Virus record (IMG/VR): IMGVR_UViG_3300042868_009645 | Span: 1-20,251 of that record | Reading direction: 5' to 3' (one strand) | Source of the DNA: a virus | DNA length: 20,251 nucleotides | Part shown: positions 1 to 7,400 of the stretch, piece by piece | How the letters are laid out: each line of letters begins with the position of its first letter | Numbering within the stretch: the first letter of the stretch is position 1 | Program-made: the position numbers and the translations under genes | Notes under the pieces: model-generated | Seen by the model: only the letters and a program-made list of their open reading frames with translations | What the model was told of the DNA's origin: nothing | Database searches by the model: none

Positions 1-194
1 TGAAGGGCAATCATTTTTGCCATTCTTTTGCTTCCAGTATGTTCACTTTCTACTTTAATACCCATCTCTAATTGGGAACTTAAAGTTTTCATTGAGATTT
101 TATGCTTTTTCGCAATCTCTTCTAAGGGCATATATTTCTTAATGGGTCCCTTTGGGTCAGTTGCTTCTAAAAGAAATTGTGAAAAAGTTTTCAT
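1..194 (-). CDS. DUF5661-like small protein with possible capsid-targeting N-terminus (3' end cut by window edge)
   Basis: I translated this by hand from the ATG at 192-194; about 64 codons are visible before the left edge and the frame is still open. The N-terminus reads MKTFSQFLLEAT. It resembles the short capsid-targeting leaders of T4 internal head proteins (MKTYQEFI-E type) and contains LLE followed by A, which fits the T4 gp21 prohead protease rule (L/I)xE|(A/G/S). The later part (LEMGIKVESEHTGSKRMAKM, then IAL) resembles the DUF5661 pattern 'G..VE.EHT....A..IAL.HL'. The gene follows gp16 with a 10-base gap and has no strong Shine-Dalgarno. In T4 the next gene would be gp17 (large terminase), so this is probably an extra small gene inserted between the two terminase genes. 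Family and packaging role are inferred; the molecular function is unknown. Confidence 0.6.
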   Translation of the reverse strand, partial: MKTFSQFLLEATDPKGPIKKYMPLEEIAKKHKISMKTLSSQLEMGIKVESEHTGSKRMAKMIAL

Positions 195-204
195 AGTTTT
201 TGAA

Positions 205-627
205 CTATTTATTGTCGGCAAATCCTTGTTTGAGTAATTTTTGGAGATCCGCAGTGGAACCAATAAAAACAGAGTTATTAACGGTAGAAGGACCTCTAGT
301 ATCTTCTTCTTTAAGTTTTTTCATTTTATGCTGCAAATCAATTAACTTATCAGTCACATCACCAACATTTTTAATTAATTGACCTGCAACTTCATATGCT
401 CTTGGACTATCACTTTGTTGTGCTAAATCCATAATACTATCAATTGCTTCTTGACCCTTTTCAATCAATGAATACAAATTTCCTCGTGTGTATTCATAAT
501 CCTTATCACTTTCTTCTCCAGAGATTGGTCTTGCTATTGCTTCTTTTGATTTTTTTACAATTTCTTTTGATACAGAAGTTGCTTCTATTTCTAATGCTTC
601 GTCTATATTTTCAAATTTACTTGTCAT
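205..627 (-). CDS. 16: small terminase subunit gp16
   Basis: A 140-residue acidic, largely helical protein. In T4 the 164-residue gp16 forms a ring that recognises DNA and regulates the gp17 packaging motor; this length is close to that, and shorter forms are usual in marine T4-like phages. Visible features are an N-terminal acidic helix (FENIDEALEIEA), a central helical stretch with YSLIEKGQEAIDSIMDLAQQ and the AYEVAGQLIKNVGDVTDKLI helix (about residues 75-100), and a polar C-terminal tail. These fit the coiled-coil core of gp16 proteins. It follows gp15 directly, as in T4. The ATG at 625-627 overlaps the gp15 stop as ATGA, so its translation is probably coupled to gp15. Identity rests on synteny plus the helical signature. 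Confidence 0.87.
   Translation of the reverse strand: MTSKFENIDEALEIEATSVSKEIVKKSKEAIARPISGEESDKDYEYTRGNLYSLIEKGQEAIDSIMDLAQQSDSPRAYEVAGQLIKNVGDVTDKLIDLQHKMKKLKEEDTRGPSTVNNSVFIGSTADLQKLLKQGFADNK
206..213 (-). promoter_or_regulatory. candidate late promoter octamer AATAAATA
   Basis: The minus-strand octamer AATAAATA matches the NATAAATA late-promoter element of T4-like cyanophages. It overlaps the gp16 stop codon (TAG at 205-207) and its end lies only 11 bases before the ATG of the next gene, which would give an almost leaderless transcript. That closeness, and the AT-rich background, make it doubtful. Confidence 0.3.
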
Positions 628-1682
628 AATGATACATCTATTCCTTTTGTTGGACTATAAATTTTTCCATCACCAAAATCAAAATAACTTTCATTAAATC
701 CAAAATCATCTTCTGGTTCAACTAAACTATCATCAACCGCATTTATTACATCAATTGAAGAATTAATTAAATGCGGAACTGCCGTTGTTCCGTCTTGTCC
801 CCTTAATACTGTTAAGTCATTTCCTTCAATAGATTTAATGAGTAATTCTTCTTTTTCTATCATAATGTAAGTATTTTCGCTCAGTAGTGAAGCATCAGAA
901 ACAGAAATTTTTGTAACATACTCATTAATATCTTCTGTTAGTGTATTTGTATTATCATTATTGTAATCTTTAATTGCTCTTGGTGTTGCTGTGTATCTCA
1001 ACTGTCTTGATGAATTTTTTATATTTGTATCCGTATAGTAATCAACTTGCACTTTTTTAATTAAACCTTCTGTACTATCTGCAATTGGTCCAAAAATATA
1101 AGTTTTGGCAACAAAATTTAGAGTATAAACTAAAACTCTTCTTGTGGTAAAGTCACTTTCGTAATTATCTTCCATTTGAATATTTTCCAATATCATTGGA
1201 ACATCTTTTTTTTCTCCAATGGATGATACTAAATCAATAGTTAAACTAAATGATGGTTGGAAAAATGGCAAAATTTGCTCCAAAATTTGGAGCATATCAT
1301 CATTATATTTTGCCATTATGCTTAATTTTATTCCCAAATTGTATGGGACTGGCATATAAACTTTTATTGCTTTATTTTGATTCTCGGAATTTAATGTTTT
1401 GAATGTTTGTACCGTAGATACCTTTCTGCTTGCATCATAATTGATACTAGTTAATTCAAAAGACATACGAGGAAGAGTCAATGCAACTCTTTTTCTCAAG
1501 TCTGGCTTCTGTTCTAATCTTGCTAAAAACTTCTGTATTGGTCCATACGCAATGGGAACTTTGATTAAACTATAATCAGTTCCATCTTGCTCTTCGTGTT
1601 TGATTAAAATATTATTAAAAAGCGTACCAAAAGATATAACCGTCTTTCTTATAATTTCGTGATAACTATAATTTCCTAACAT
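624..1682 (-). CDS. 15: tail sheath stabiliser / tail completion protein gp15
   Basis: A 352-residue relative of T4 gp15 (272 residues), the ring at the head-proximal tail end that caps tube and sheath and joins the neck. The N-terminus MLGNYSYHEIIRKTVISFG is typical of marine T4-like gp15, and the conserved stretch KVPIAYGPIQKFLARL follows. An in-frame TTG lies two codons upstream (1686-1688), but the ATG at 1680-1682 gives the usual MLG start, so I chose it. The extra length sits near the C-terminus: about residues 260-318 form a compact module with E-E-L-L, a TVLRGQDGT motif and a downstream H, also found in two other proteins here. The last codons overlap gp16 by four bases (ATGA). A 35-base gap separates the gene from gp14 and holds a degenerate late-promoter-like octamer. 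Confidence 0.92.
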   Translation of the reverse strand: MLGNYSYHEIIRKTVISFGTLFNNILIKHEEQDGTDYSLIKVPIAYGPIQKFLARLEQKPDLRKRVALTLPRMSFELTSINYDASRKVSTVQTFKTLNSENQNKAIKVYMPVPYNLGIKLSIMAKYNDDMLQILEQILPFFQPSFSLTIDLVSSIGEKKDVPMILENIQMEDNYESDFTTRRVLVYTLNFVAKTYIFGPIADSTEGLIKKVQVDYYTDTNIKNSSRQLRYTATPRAIKDYNNDNTNTLTEDINEYVTKISVSDASLLSENTYIMIEKEELLIKSIEGNDLTVLRGQDGTTAVPHLINSSIDVINAVDDSLVEPEDDFGFNESYFDFGDGKIYSPTKGIDVSL

Positions 1683-1700
1683 AATCAAACACTTTATAAT

Positions 1701-1708
1701 TATTTAGT
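1701..1708 (-). promoter_or_regulatory. weak late-promoter-like octamer ACTAAATA
   Basis: In the gap between gp14 and gp15 the minus strand reads ACTAAATA, one mismatch from NATAAATA, 18 bases before the gp15 ATG. The position is right for a gp15-gp16 transcript, but such a match is easily found by chance in DNA this AT-rich. Confidence 0.25.
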
Positions 1709-1717
1709 AATTAATAA

Positions 1718-3094
1718 CTAGTAATCACCAAATGGATTTCTTTGAGAGAAGTCTAACATTGAATCTGATTCATTTTCTATTTCAGTATTTTGAGCATATG
1801 GGTCATACAAATCATCAGATTGAATTGAAAATACTTTATGAGTTGCATTAGAACCAACTATTAATTCACCAAGAGCAAAGTTTCCATTTGCAATTGAAAC
1901 TTTAAGGACTTTGGTGTCTGCATCCCAATCTTTAACATATGCTGTTGTCCCTGTAGAAACTCCTCTGATTGACTCATTAAATATAAAGTTTCCAGTGGAA
2001 GTTCCAACAGGAGAGGACAATGTAATAGATGGGAGTGAAGTGTATCCAGCACCGGTATTTGTATACCTAATTGCTGTAACTATTCCGGAAGAATTTATAA
2101 ATGCCAATGCAGTTGCATTTGTGCCACCAGAAGGTGCAGAAGATATTGAAACAGTTGGTGCAGAAGAATATCCAGATCCATTAGTTAATATTGATATTTG
2201 TCCAAGAGAACCATTAGAAATGACTGCTGTTGCGATTCCACCAGTTCCAGTATCACTTAATATTTCAACTTTTGGTGGTACTGTATATCCTGCTCCAGGA
2301 TTTATGAGTAAAATTTTATCTATAGAGCTACCATTTCTTGGTGGTCTATATGTCATAATTGCAACTGCTGATGCGTCTGTTCCACCAACAGGTGCTTTTT
2401 CAATACGAATTGTTGGAGTTGTCAAATACCCAGTTCCATCATTAATTAGATCAATATATTGAAGAGAACTTGGTGATGGTAAATTTGAAATACTTGCAGA
2501 TGCAGCAGTTGCACCGGAACTTACCATTGTAATTGTTTGAATATACCCAAACTCTTGAACAGATTTATCAATTTCTTCAATTGTTGTTGAAATGTTTTCA
2601 TCTTCATATTCAAATATCTCACACTTCAATTGATAAACATATAAATTATTCAATTGATAAAATGGTTGTTTTCCTTCTACATATTTAATTTCAAACAAAG
2701 AATTATCAAGAGGAAAATAAATAAGGTCTCCTTCTTGTGGTCTTGTAGCAACTTTTACTTTTTGATCTGAAACCAAAAATGGGGAAATAAAATCTTCATA
2801 TCTTTCTTTTGATATGATTAAATTTAATTCATCCGTTGTTCTTACTCCAAATTTACTTAAAATATCACCTTGTCCCCCAAAACCTTCAAAATTCATTACA
2901 TATGCTTCTATTCTAAAACTATCATCAAACTTAGAAACAATTGCCTCTTTAATGATAGATTTTTCATTAATTAATTTTCTTGGCATATAAACAACATCTT
3001 GACCATACATTCTCAATTGCTCATTGATTAAGTCTTGGACAAGTCTTTGTTCACTTGATGAACCGTGTAAGAAATAAGGATTTAATGGTGACAT
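1718..3094 (-). CDS. 14: neck protein gp14 with inserted GGxGY repeats
   Basis: In T4, gp14 (256 residues) forms with gp13 the neck complex that closes the filled head and receives the tail. This protein has 458 residues. The N-terminal ~190 residues carry the recognisable gp14 core: PLNPYFLHGSSSEQRLVQDL, QLRMYGQDVVYMPRKL, NFEGFGGQGDILSKFG and a QEGDLIYFPLD stretch. Residues about 215-365 are an insertion of four glycine-rich beta repeats (DGTGYLTTPTI, NPGAGYTVPPKV, TNGSGYSSAPTV, NTGAGYTSLPSI). The C-terminal tail (FSIQSDDLYDPYAQ, then an acidic stretch and NPFGDY) looks like gp14 again. Removing the insert leaves about the T4 length. The start ATG shares one base with the gp13 stop (TAATG), indicating coupled translation of the two neck proteins. 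Confidence 0.92.
   Translation of the reverse strand: MSPLNPYFLHGSSSEQRLVQDLINEQLRMYGQDVVYMPRKLINEKSIIKEAIVSKFDDSFRIEAYVMNFEGFGGQGDILSKFGVRTTDELNLIISKERYEDFISPFLVSDQKVKVATRPQEGDLIYFPLDNSLFEIKYVEGKQPFYQLNNLYVYQLKCEIFEYEDENISTTIEEIDKSVQEFGYIQTITMVSSGATAASASISNLPSPSSLQYIDLINDGTGYLTTPTIRIEKAPVGGTDASAVAIMTYRPPRNGSSIDKILLINPGAGYTVPPKVEILSDTGTGGIATAVISNGSLGQISILTNGSGYSSAPTVSISSAPSGGTNATALAFINSSGIVTAIRYTNTGAGYTSLPSITLSSPVGTSTGNFIFNESIRGVSTGTTAYVKDWDADTKVLKVSIANGNFALGELIVGSNATHKVFSIQSDDLYDPYAQNTEIENESDSMLDFSQRNPFGDY
2000..2450 (-). repeat. four GGxGY-type protein repeats inside gp14
   Basis: The block encodes four imperfect units of roughly 30-45 residues built as (N/D)xGxGYxxxP-(S/T/K)-I/V, followed by a hydrophobic strand, small residues, and an I/V-rich strand. 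The same unit recurs in gp8, in the 1670-aa protein and, less regularly, in the DUF4815 protein of this window. The repeat is at protein level; the DNA copies have diverged. Confidence 0.8.
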
Positions 3095-3909
3095 TATCCG
3101 ATCATATCCATTGGTGGTAATTCATATTCATTATGAAGTTTTTCTTCAAGTTTTTCTATTTCCAAAATTGCATCATCATAAATTTGTCTTCCATTTAAAG
3201 TAATTCCGCCTGGAAGTTGGACACCATTAAATTTAATGAGATTTTGACCCCACTGCCTTTTAATGAGTGCAGTTAAATATTTTTTTATCCACCAGTCATT
3301 GTAAACTTTTGGAAAATCTGATGGATCAACAATTCTAAAGCAATCAATAATAATATAACTATTTTCATTAACCATAGCCCAATCAATATCCAAATATAAT
3401 CTGTGTTGTTTTTTATTGAATCTCAATTGAACATCTGGAGTGATAATTCTACTAATATCTTCAAGATGAGTTTTTACCATTGCATAATTTAACAGGTCCA
3501 ATGCTCCATAATAATATAAATCATTCAAAAATAACTGATATTTTATATTAAACAACCCACTGGATATTGTATTTGCATCTGATTTAAAGACATTAAATAC
3601 TCCAATTACAGTATCTGGTAATTTTATAAAATTATTTGATTCCTGAAAAGAAATTGCTGTAATTCCAACACCACTAGTTGCAGTGGTTGTAGAAACTCCT
3701 GTTCTTATTGTGGTTTTTTCTTCGGGAGTTAATTTGTGTTTTAAATATACTCTTTCTATTCCATCAAAATGCCTTTCATTAAAATATTGAATTGCATCGT
3801 CAACCAAATCATCAATTTGATCTTCATCAACGTTTATTTCCAAAACTGGATATCCCAGTTTTCTCAAACAATAATCAATTAATCCCTGCCTTGTTGATGG
3901 TTGAGCCAT
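3094..3909 (-). CDS. 13: neck protein gp13
   Basis: A 271-residue protein similar to T4 gp13 (309 residues), the head-completion/neck protein that works with gp14 at the portal vertex. Diagnostic stretches are the helical N-terminus (RQGLIDYCLRKLGYPVLEIN, then an acidic DEDQIDDLVDDAIQYF helix), YYYGALDLLNYAMVKTHLED in the middle, and the C-terminal RQWGQNLIKFNGVQLPGG followed by ITLNGRQIYDDA and a charged helix ending ELPPMDMIG. There is no repeat insertion, unlike its partner gp14. It starts at the ATG at 3907-3909, three bases after the stop of the 117-aa gene, and its stop shares one base with the gp14 start. The three genes are therefore probably co-transcribed from the candidate promoter at 4293-4300. 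Confidence 0.94.
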   Translation of the reverse strand: MAQPSTRQGLIDYCLRKLGYPVLEINVDEDQIDDLVDDAIQYFNERHFDGIERVYLKHKLTPEEKTTIRTGVSTTTATSGVGITAISFQESNNFIKLPDTVIGVFNVFKSDANTISSGLFNIKYQLFLNDLYYYGALDLLNYAMVKTHLEDISRIITPDVQLRFNKKQHRLYLDIDWAMVNENSYIIIDCFRIVDPSDFPKVYNDWWIKKYLTALIKRQWGQNLIKFNGVQLPGGITLNGRQIYDDAILEIEKLEEKLHNEYELPPMDMIG

Positions 3910-3912
3910 TTT

Positions 3913-4266
3913 TTACACCGTTGTTGTAATTCCTGCTGTAACTAAAGCACTTCCTTCAATAACTCTAGTTTTTAATCCTGATGAATTATTTTTTATTAAA
4001 ACATCATAAGAATATCTTCCTGGTTTTAACGATGCAGTAATACTAGATCCCAAAGAAATGATTATTTGACCTTGAGTTGGAGGGGAGACAATAGAAGCAT
4101 TGAAATTTGCTGCTGTTGTCAGAGATAATGGACTTTTTTTGATCATTGAATACACACTATAGTTAGTCAAATTAAAAGCAGAATCTGATTCATCACTTTC
4201 AAGAAAAAATGATTCACTAAAATCAGAACCAGAAGGAATTACTATATTGACTACGTATATAGACAT
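3913..4266 (-). CDS. small beta-rich virion protein upstream of gp13
   Basis: A 117-residue protein with no cysteines, alternating beta strands and no signal peptide or membrane segment. The layout is an N-terminal 'I(V)IPSGSDFSESFFL' strand pair, a FNLTNYSVYSMIKKS strand, then GQIIISLGSSITASLKPGRY, SYDVLIK and a closing EGSALVTAGIT strand. This resembles the widespread small phage tail/neck beta-sandwich pattern (LTG - I+ - G - L - L-xGxYxYDl - G - vltG-v-V-pgvT). Its role is not known. It sits immediately before gp13, where T4 carries wac (fibritin) and the short tail fibre gene, so an accessory neck or tail decoration is a reasonable guess. A candidate late promoter lies 26 bases upstream. 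Confidence 0.75.
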   Translation of the reverse strand: MSIYVVNIVIPSGSDFSESFFLESDESDSAFNLTNYSVYSMIKKSPLSLTTAANFNASIVSPPTQGQIIISLGSSITASLKPGRYSYDVLIKNNSSGLKTRVIEGSALVTAGITTTV

Positions 4267-4292
4267 TATATTAAAAAACTTTTATTTTATAG

Positions 4293-4300
4293 TATTTATG
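4293..4300 (-). promoter_or_regulatory. candidate late promoter CATAAATA before the 117-aa/gp13/gp14 unit
   Basis: The minus strand reads CATAAATA, matching NATAAATA, with a second AT-rich tract (CTATAAAATA) just after it. The octamer contains the stop codon of the 66-aa gene (TAA at 4296-4298) and ends 26 bases before the ATG of the 117-aa gene, a plausible -10 placement. The motif family is known in T4-like cyanophages; use here is inferred. Confidence 0.55.
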
Positions 4301-4496
4301 AATGATTGTTTATTAAATCTTTCAGCAATTTCTTAACTTCTGACAATTCATTTTTTAAATTTTCAATTTCTTCTTTTTCACTCAAAGATTCATTTTTCAA
4401 TTTTATATATTCTTGATACTGATAGTCATTACAATTTACAATTGCATTAGTGGTCTCATCTCTATAGAGTCCTTTATGTCCTTCTACTGGTATCAT
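4296..4496 (-). CDS. conserved small coiled-coil protein, function unknown
   Basis: A 66-residue protein. The first part (IPVEGHKGLYRDETTNAIVN, then CNDYQYQEYIKLK) looks like a short folded head that I associate with small proteins of marine T4-like phages. The second half, about residues 33-63, is a charged heptad-like helix (SEKEEIENLKNELSEVKKLL) ending in LINNHS, suggesting a short coiled coil. The ATG overlaps the stop of the 2491-aa gene as ATGA, and I see no Shine-Dalgarno, so translation is probably coupled to the giant gene. It lies in the slot that T4 uses for wac, itself a coiled-coil neck fibre, but it is far too short to be fibritin. A chaperone or oligomerisation factor for the upstream protein is only a guess. 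Confidence 0.75.
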   Translation of the reverse strand: MIPVEGHKGLYRDETTNAIVNCNDYQYQEYIKLKNESLSEKEEIENLKNELSEVKKLLKDLINNHS

Positions 4497-7400
4497 ATTG
4501 TTGCAATAATACGAAGGTCTTTAATATAAGGAACTTGTGCTTGATTTGTTCCTGTCATAATAATTTTAATTTGAAATCCATTAAATAAAGGCAAATTTTT
4601 TGCGGTGAATTCATAATTTCCATAATCATTTATGGTATTAGATGATTGCACAAATCTATCTGGTCTTCCATTATTTTTAGATGAATCTACGATATTACCA
4701 TTTTGATCTAAATTATCATATCCTGGGAAAAACTCAAATATTTGTTGTTCGTCTGGAGTATCATTTCTGAATAAACGATAAAGAACTCTAATATCATTAG
4801 ATTGATGTCTGTATGCATCAAATAAAACTTTTAAGTTGTCTGATGATTTCTCTAACTTTACTATTTTTGATAAGTAAATTGCTGAATTTGGATCACCAGT
4901 TAATTGATTAACTCTTGGGTCAGTTAAATAATTTTTAATTGGAGTATCAATCCTATTCATAGTAGTAATTAAACTTACACGATCAAAATCAATCACAGGA
5001 GAAACTTTAGAATCCTTGGTCTGTAAGGACATTTCTATAGTCAACGATTTATTTCCAGGTAAAGAACTCAAATAAAACTCTTCATTGACCTTAGAGCAAA
5101 TCATTTTTAAAGAATTAAATTCATTATTTGAGTTTAAAGAAATATCAGTAAAACCAGAATCAATAAATGATAATTCATTTCCATTTACACTAGTCGCAGA
5201 TGTTGTTCTCAATTTTGCAGAAATTGAAGTTGTGTCTGGTAACATTGTGACTATGTTTGGCCTAATACTATTAAATACTAAATTTTGCGTTGCCTTTTGT
5301 CCATTTATTGAATTCAGTTGTGGAGTATTTGTTAGATAAGAACCACAAGATTTTGATTGGTTGAAGAATAGTTCTGGACCAACAGCACTTCCAGTAGTTC
5401 TGTCTGTTCCAGTTTTTGACGATGTATCAATTTTTAAATAATAAGAATCCATTTCAATTGGATAATTACTCACATCAACATCAGTGAATGTATGTGTTTT
5501 ATTAATTCTTCTCAATGAAATGCCATTCATTTCATATTTAAATACTAAAGATTTTGCTTTATGTAAAGTTGGTATTGTTCCATCTATTCCTCTGTTTCCT
5601 GTTATTCCAGTTAATGAATTTCCAGAAACTCCAGTATATTTAATAATTTCTTGATCAATTAAAATATATCCTGGATTTGTTGATGCAACACCAACATTTT
5701 CAAAAGTAGAAAAAATAGAACCAGAAGAAACTACAATATTATCAGTAGATGTGGCAGAATAATCACTAACTAAAGTTTCTGGTGAATAATCGGATTCAAT
5801 TCCACTTAAAATTACTTGATTATTTGCTGCATACATTCCGTGATTATTATGATTTACTTTAAAATATAAACCATTTGTCAATTCTATAGAACTAGTTGCT
5901 GTTGCATTAGTTATTTCTGATCCATTATTTGTTAATGAATACGAACCAGAAGTATTTACTTTTCCTTGAATGTTATCAACAATAATTGAATTAAAGGAAG
6001 AAATAATTCCAGAACTATTTGGAATCGTCAGAATTAAATTTTTTCCGAATCCGTCTGTATCAGAAGAATTTACAGTCAGTGTATCTCCAATTTTATATCC
6101 AGAACCACCATCAGTTACTGTTGCTGCAACTGCAACTCCGCCAGATACAAAAAGATTTACCTTGGCATTATTTCCAAATCCAGTAAGTGTTTTTAAATTT
6201 ATATTAGAATATAATTTGGGTCCACTAGTAAAACCCATTCCTGTATTTGTTAAAGTCAATTCAGAATTAATCCCGACTGCACCAACAAGTGATTTTAACT
6301 TTCCAGTAAAATTAGTATTGGTTGTTTGACTTATTGTATTTCCGATAACCAAAGAACTTTGTTGAACTGGAGATAAACTCGTTCCGATTCCAATCAATGC
6401 AGAATTTGAATTTGTATTGATTGGATTTGGTCTTAGTGAAATTATTTGATTGTTTCCAACTGCCAACTCTGGATTGTAAAATCTAATTGATGCTGGTGAA
6501 GTTACAAAATCTGCTCTATATAAAGTAAATTTCAAATCTTCTAATTGACTTGGTTCCCAAGTAGAACCATTTTGTGATTTAAATAAAGACCCAAGAGTTG
6601 GTTGTTGGGAAACAATTATTTTCTCAGAATCTGGTTTGTCAATTGTAGAAATATCAGTTTCACCCATTCTAGAAATCCAAACATTATATTCATTTGAAGA
6701 TGAAACTAATACAATTGCATATCCACTACCTACTGATTCAAGGTAAATTGGAGATGGGAATGTGAATGTAGTGGGGACAGTTCCATCTTCAGAAATGTTT
6801 ACATCACTTGTATTCAATACGATTTCACCAAAAGGAAGAATTTCTTGAGTTGGAGTCCCATCCCTCATAGATCTAATTTGAAGAGTTACCGGAACTCCTT
6901 TAGTGTCTTTTGTTTTGAAGAAAATATCACATTTTGTTATGAATACTCCATTTCTATCTGCAACTTCAAATGATTGTGCTAATGGATCAACCCATCTTTG
7001 ACTTGTTGTTGTTCTGTTTTCTGAAGTGTTACTTGATACTAATCTAGTTTCAGTTTCTGATGCTAATATTGTTTCTGATTGTGGTAATCTTTCTATATTT
7101 GCATTTCTTATACGAAGAGTTGAATTTTCAACATTATCTAAAGTGCCTTCTGAATAAAAATTAGTTTCTGCAGTACTTTCATTTGAGGTCACAACTGTAG
7201 AATTTGTAGAACTAGTTGTCAAAACAAGAGTCTTTGTTCCAGTTTCAAACGAAGGTGTTGATGGGATAGTAGAATCGGGGATCAATACAGATCCAATAAA
7301 GACTCCAGAAAAATCACTTACCAATCTAATCTCAGAGACAGTTGCAATTGCATTACTAGTTTGGCCAACAATTTGCATTCCCTGAATTAATGACCCATAA

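Noticed and set aside
28-629. Plus-strand frames near the left edge (28-237, 200-382, 444-629)
   Set aside because: They are opposite the DUF5661-like gene and gp16, whose reading frames and gene order fit T4-like synteny.
1861-2052. Minus-strand 63-codon frame overlapping gp14 in another frame
   Set aside because: It is a low-complexity Leu/His-rich out-of-frame reading of the gp14 repeats with no independent support.
1911-2462. 183-codon open frame on the plus strand opposite gp14
   Set aside because: It mirrors the GGxGY repeats of gp14, with a composition rich in V, P and E that follows from reading the repeats backwards. gp14 on the other strand is well supported.
5970-6329. Other plus-strand open frames (also around 5085-5339, 9333-9716, 13654-13845, 14765-15007, 18137-18646, 18796-19056)
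   Set aside because: All lie wholly or almost wholly opposite strongly supported minus-strand genes, lack recognisable domains and have no promoter or ribosome site that I can see.
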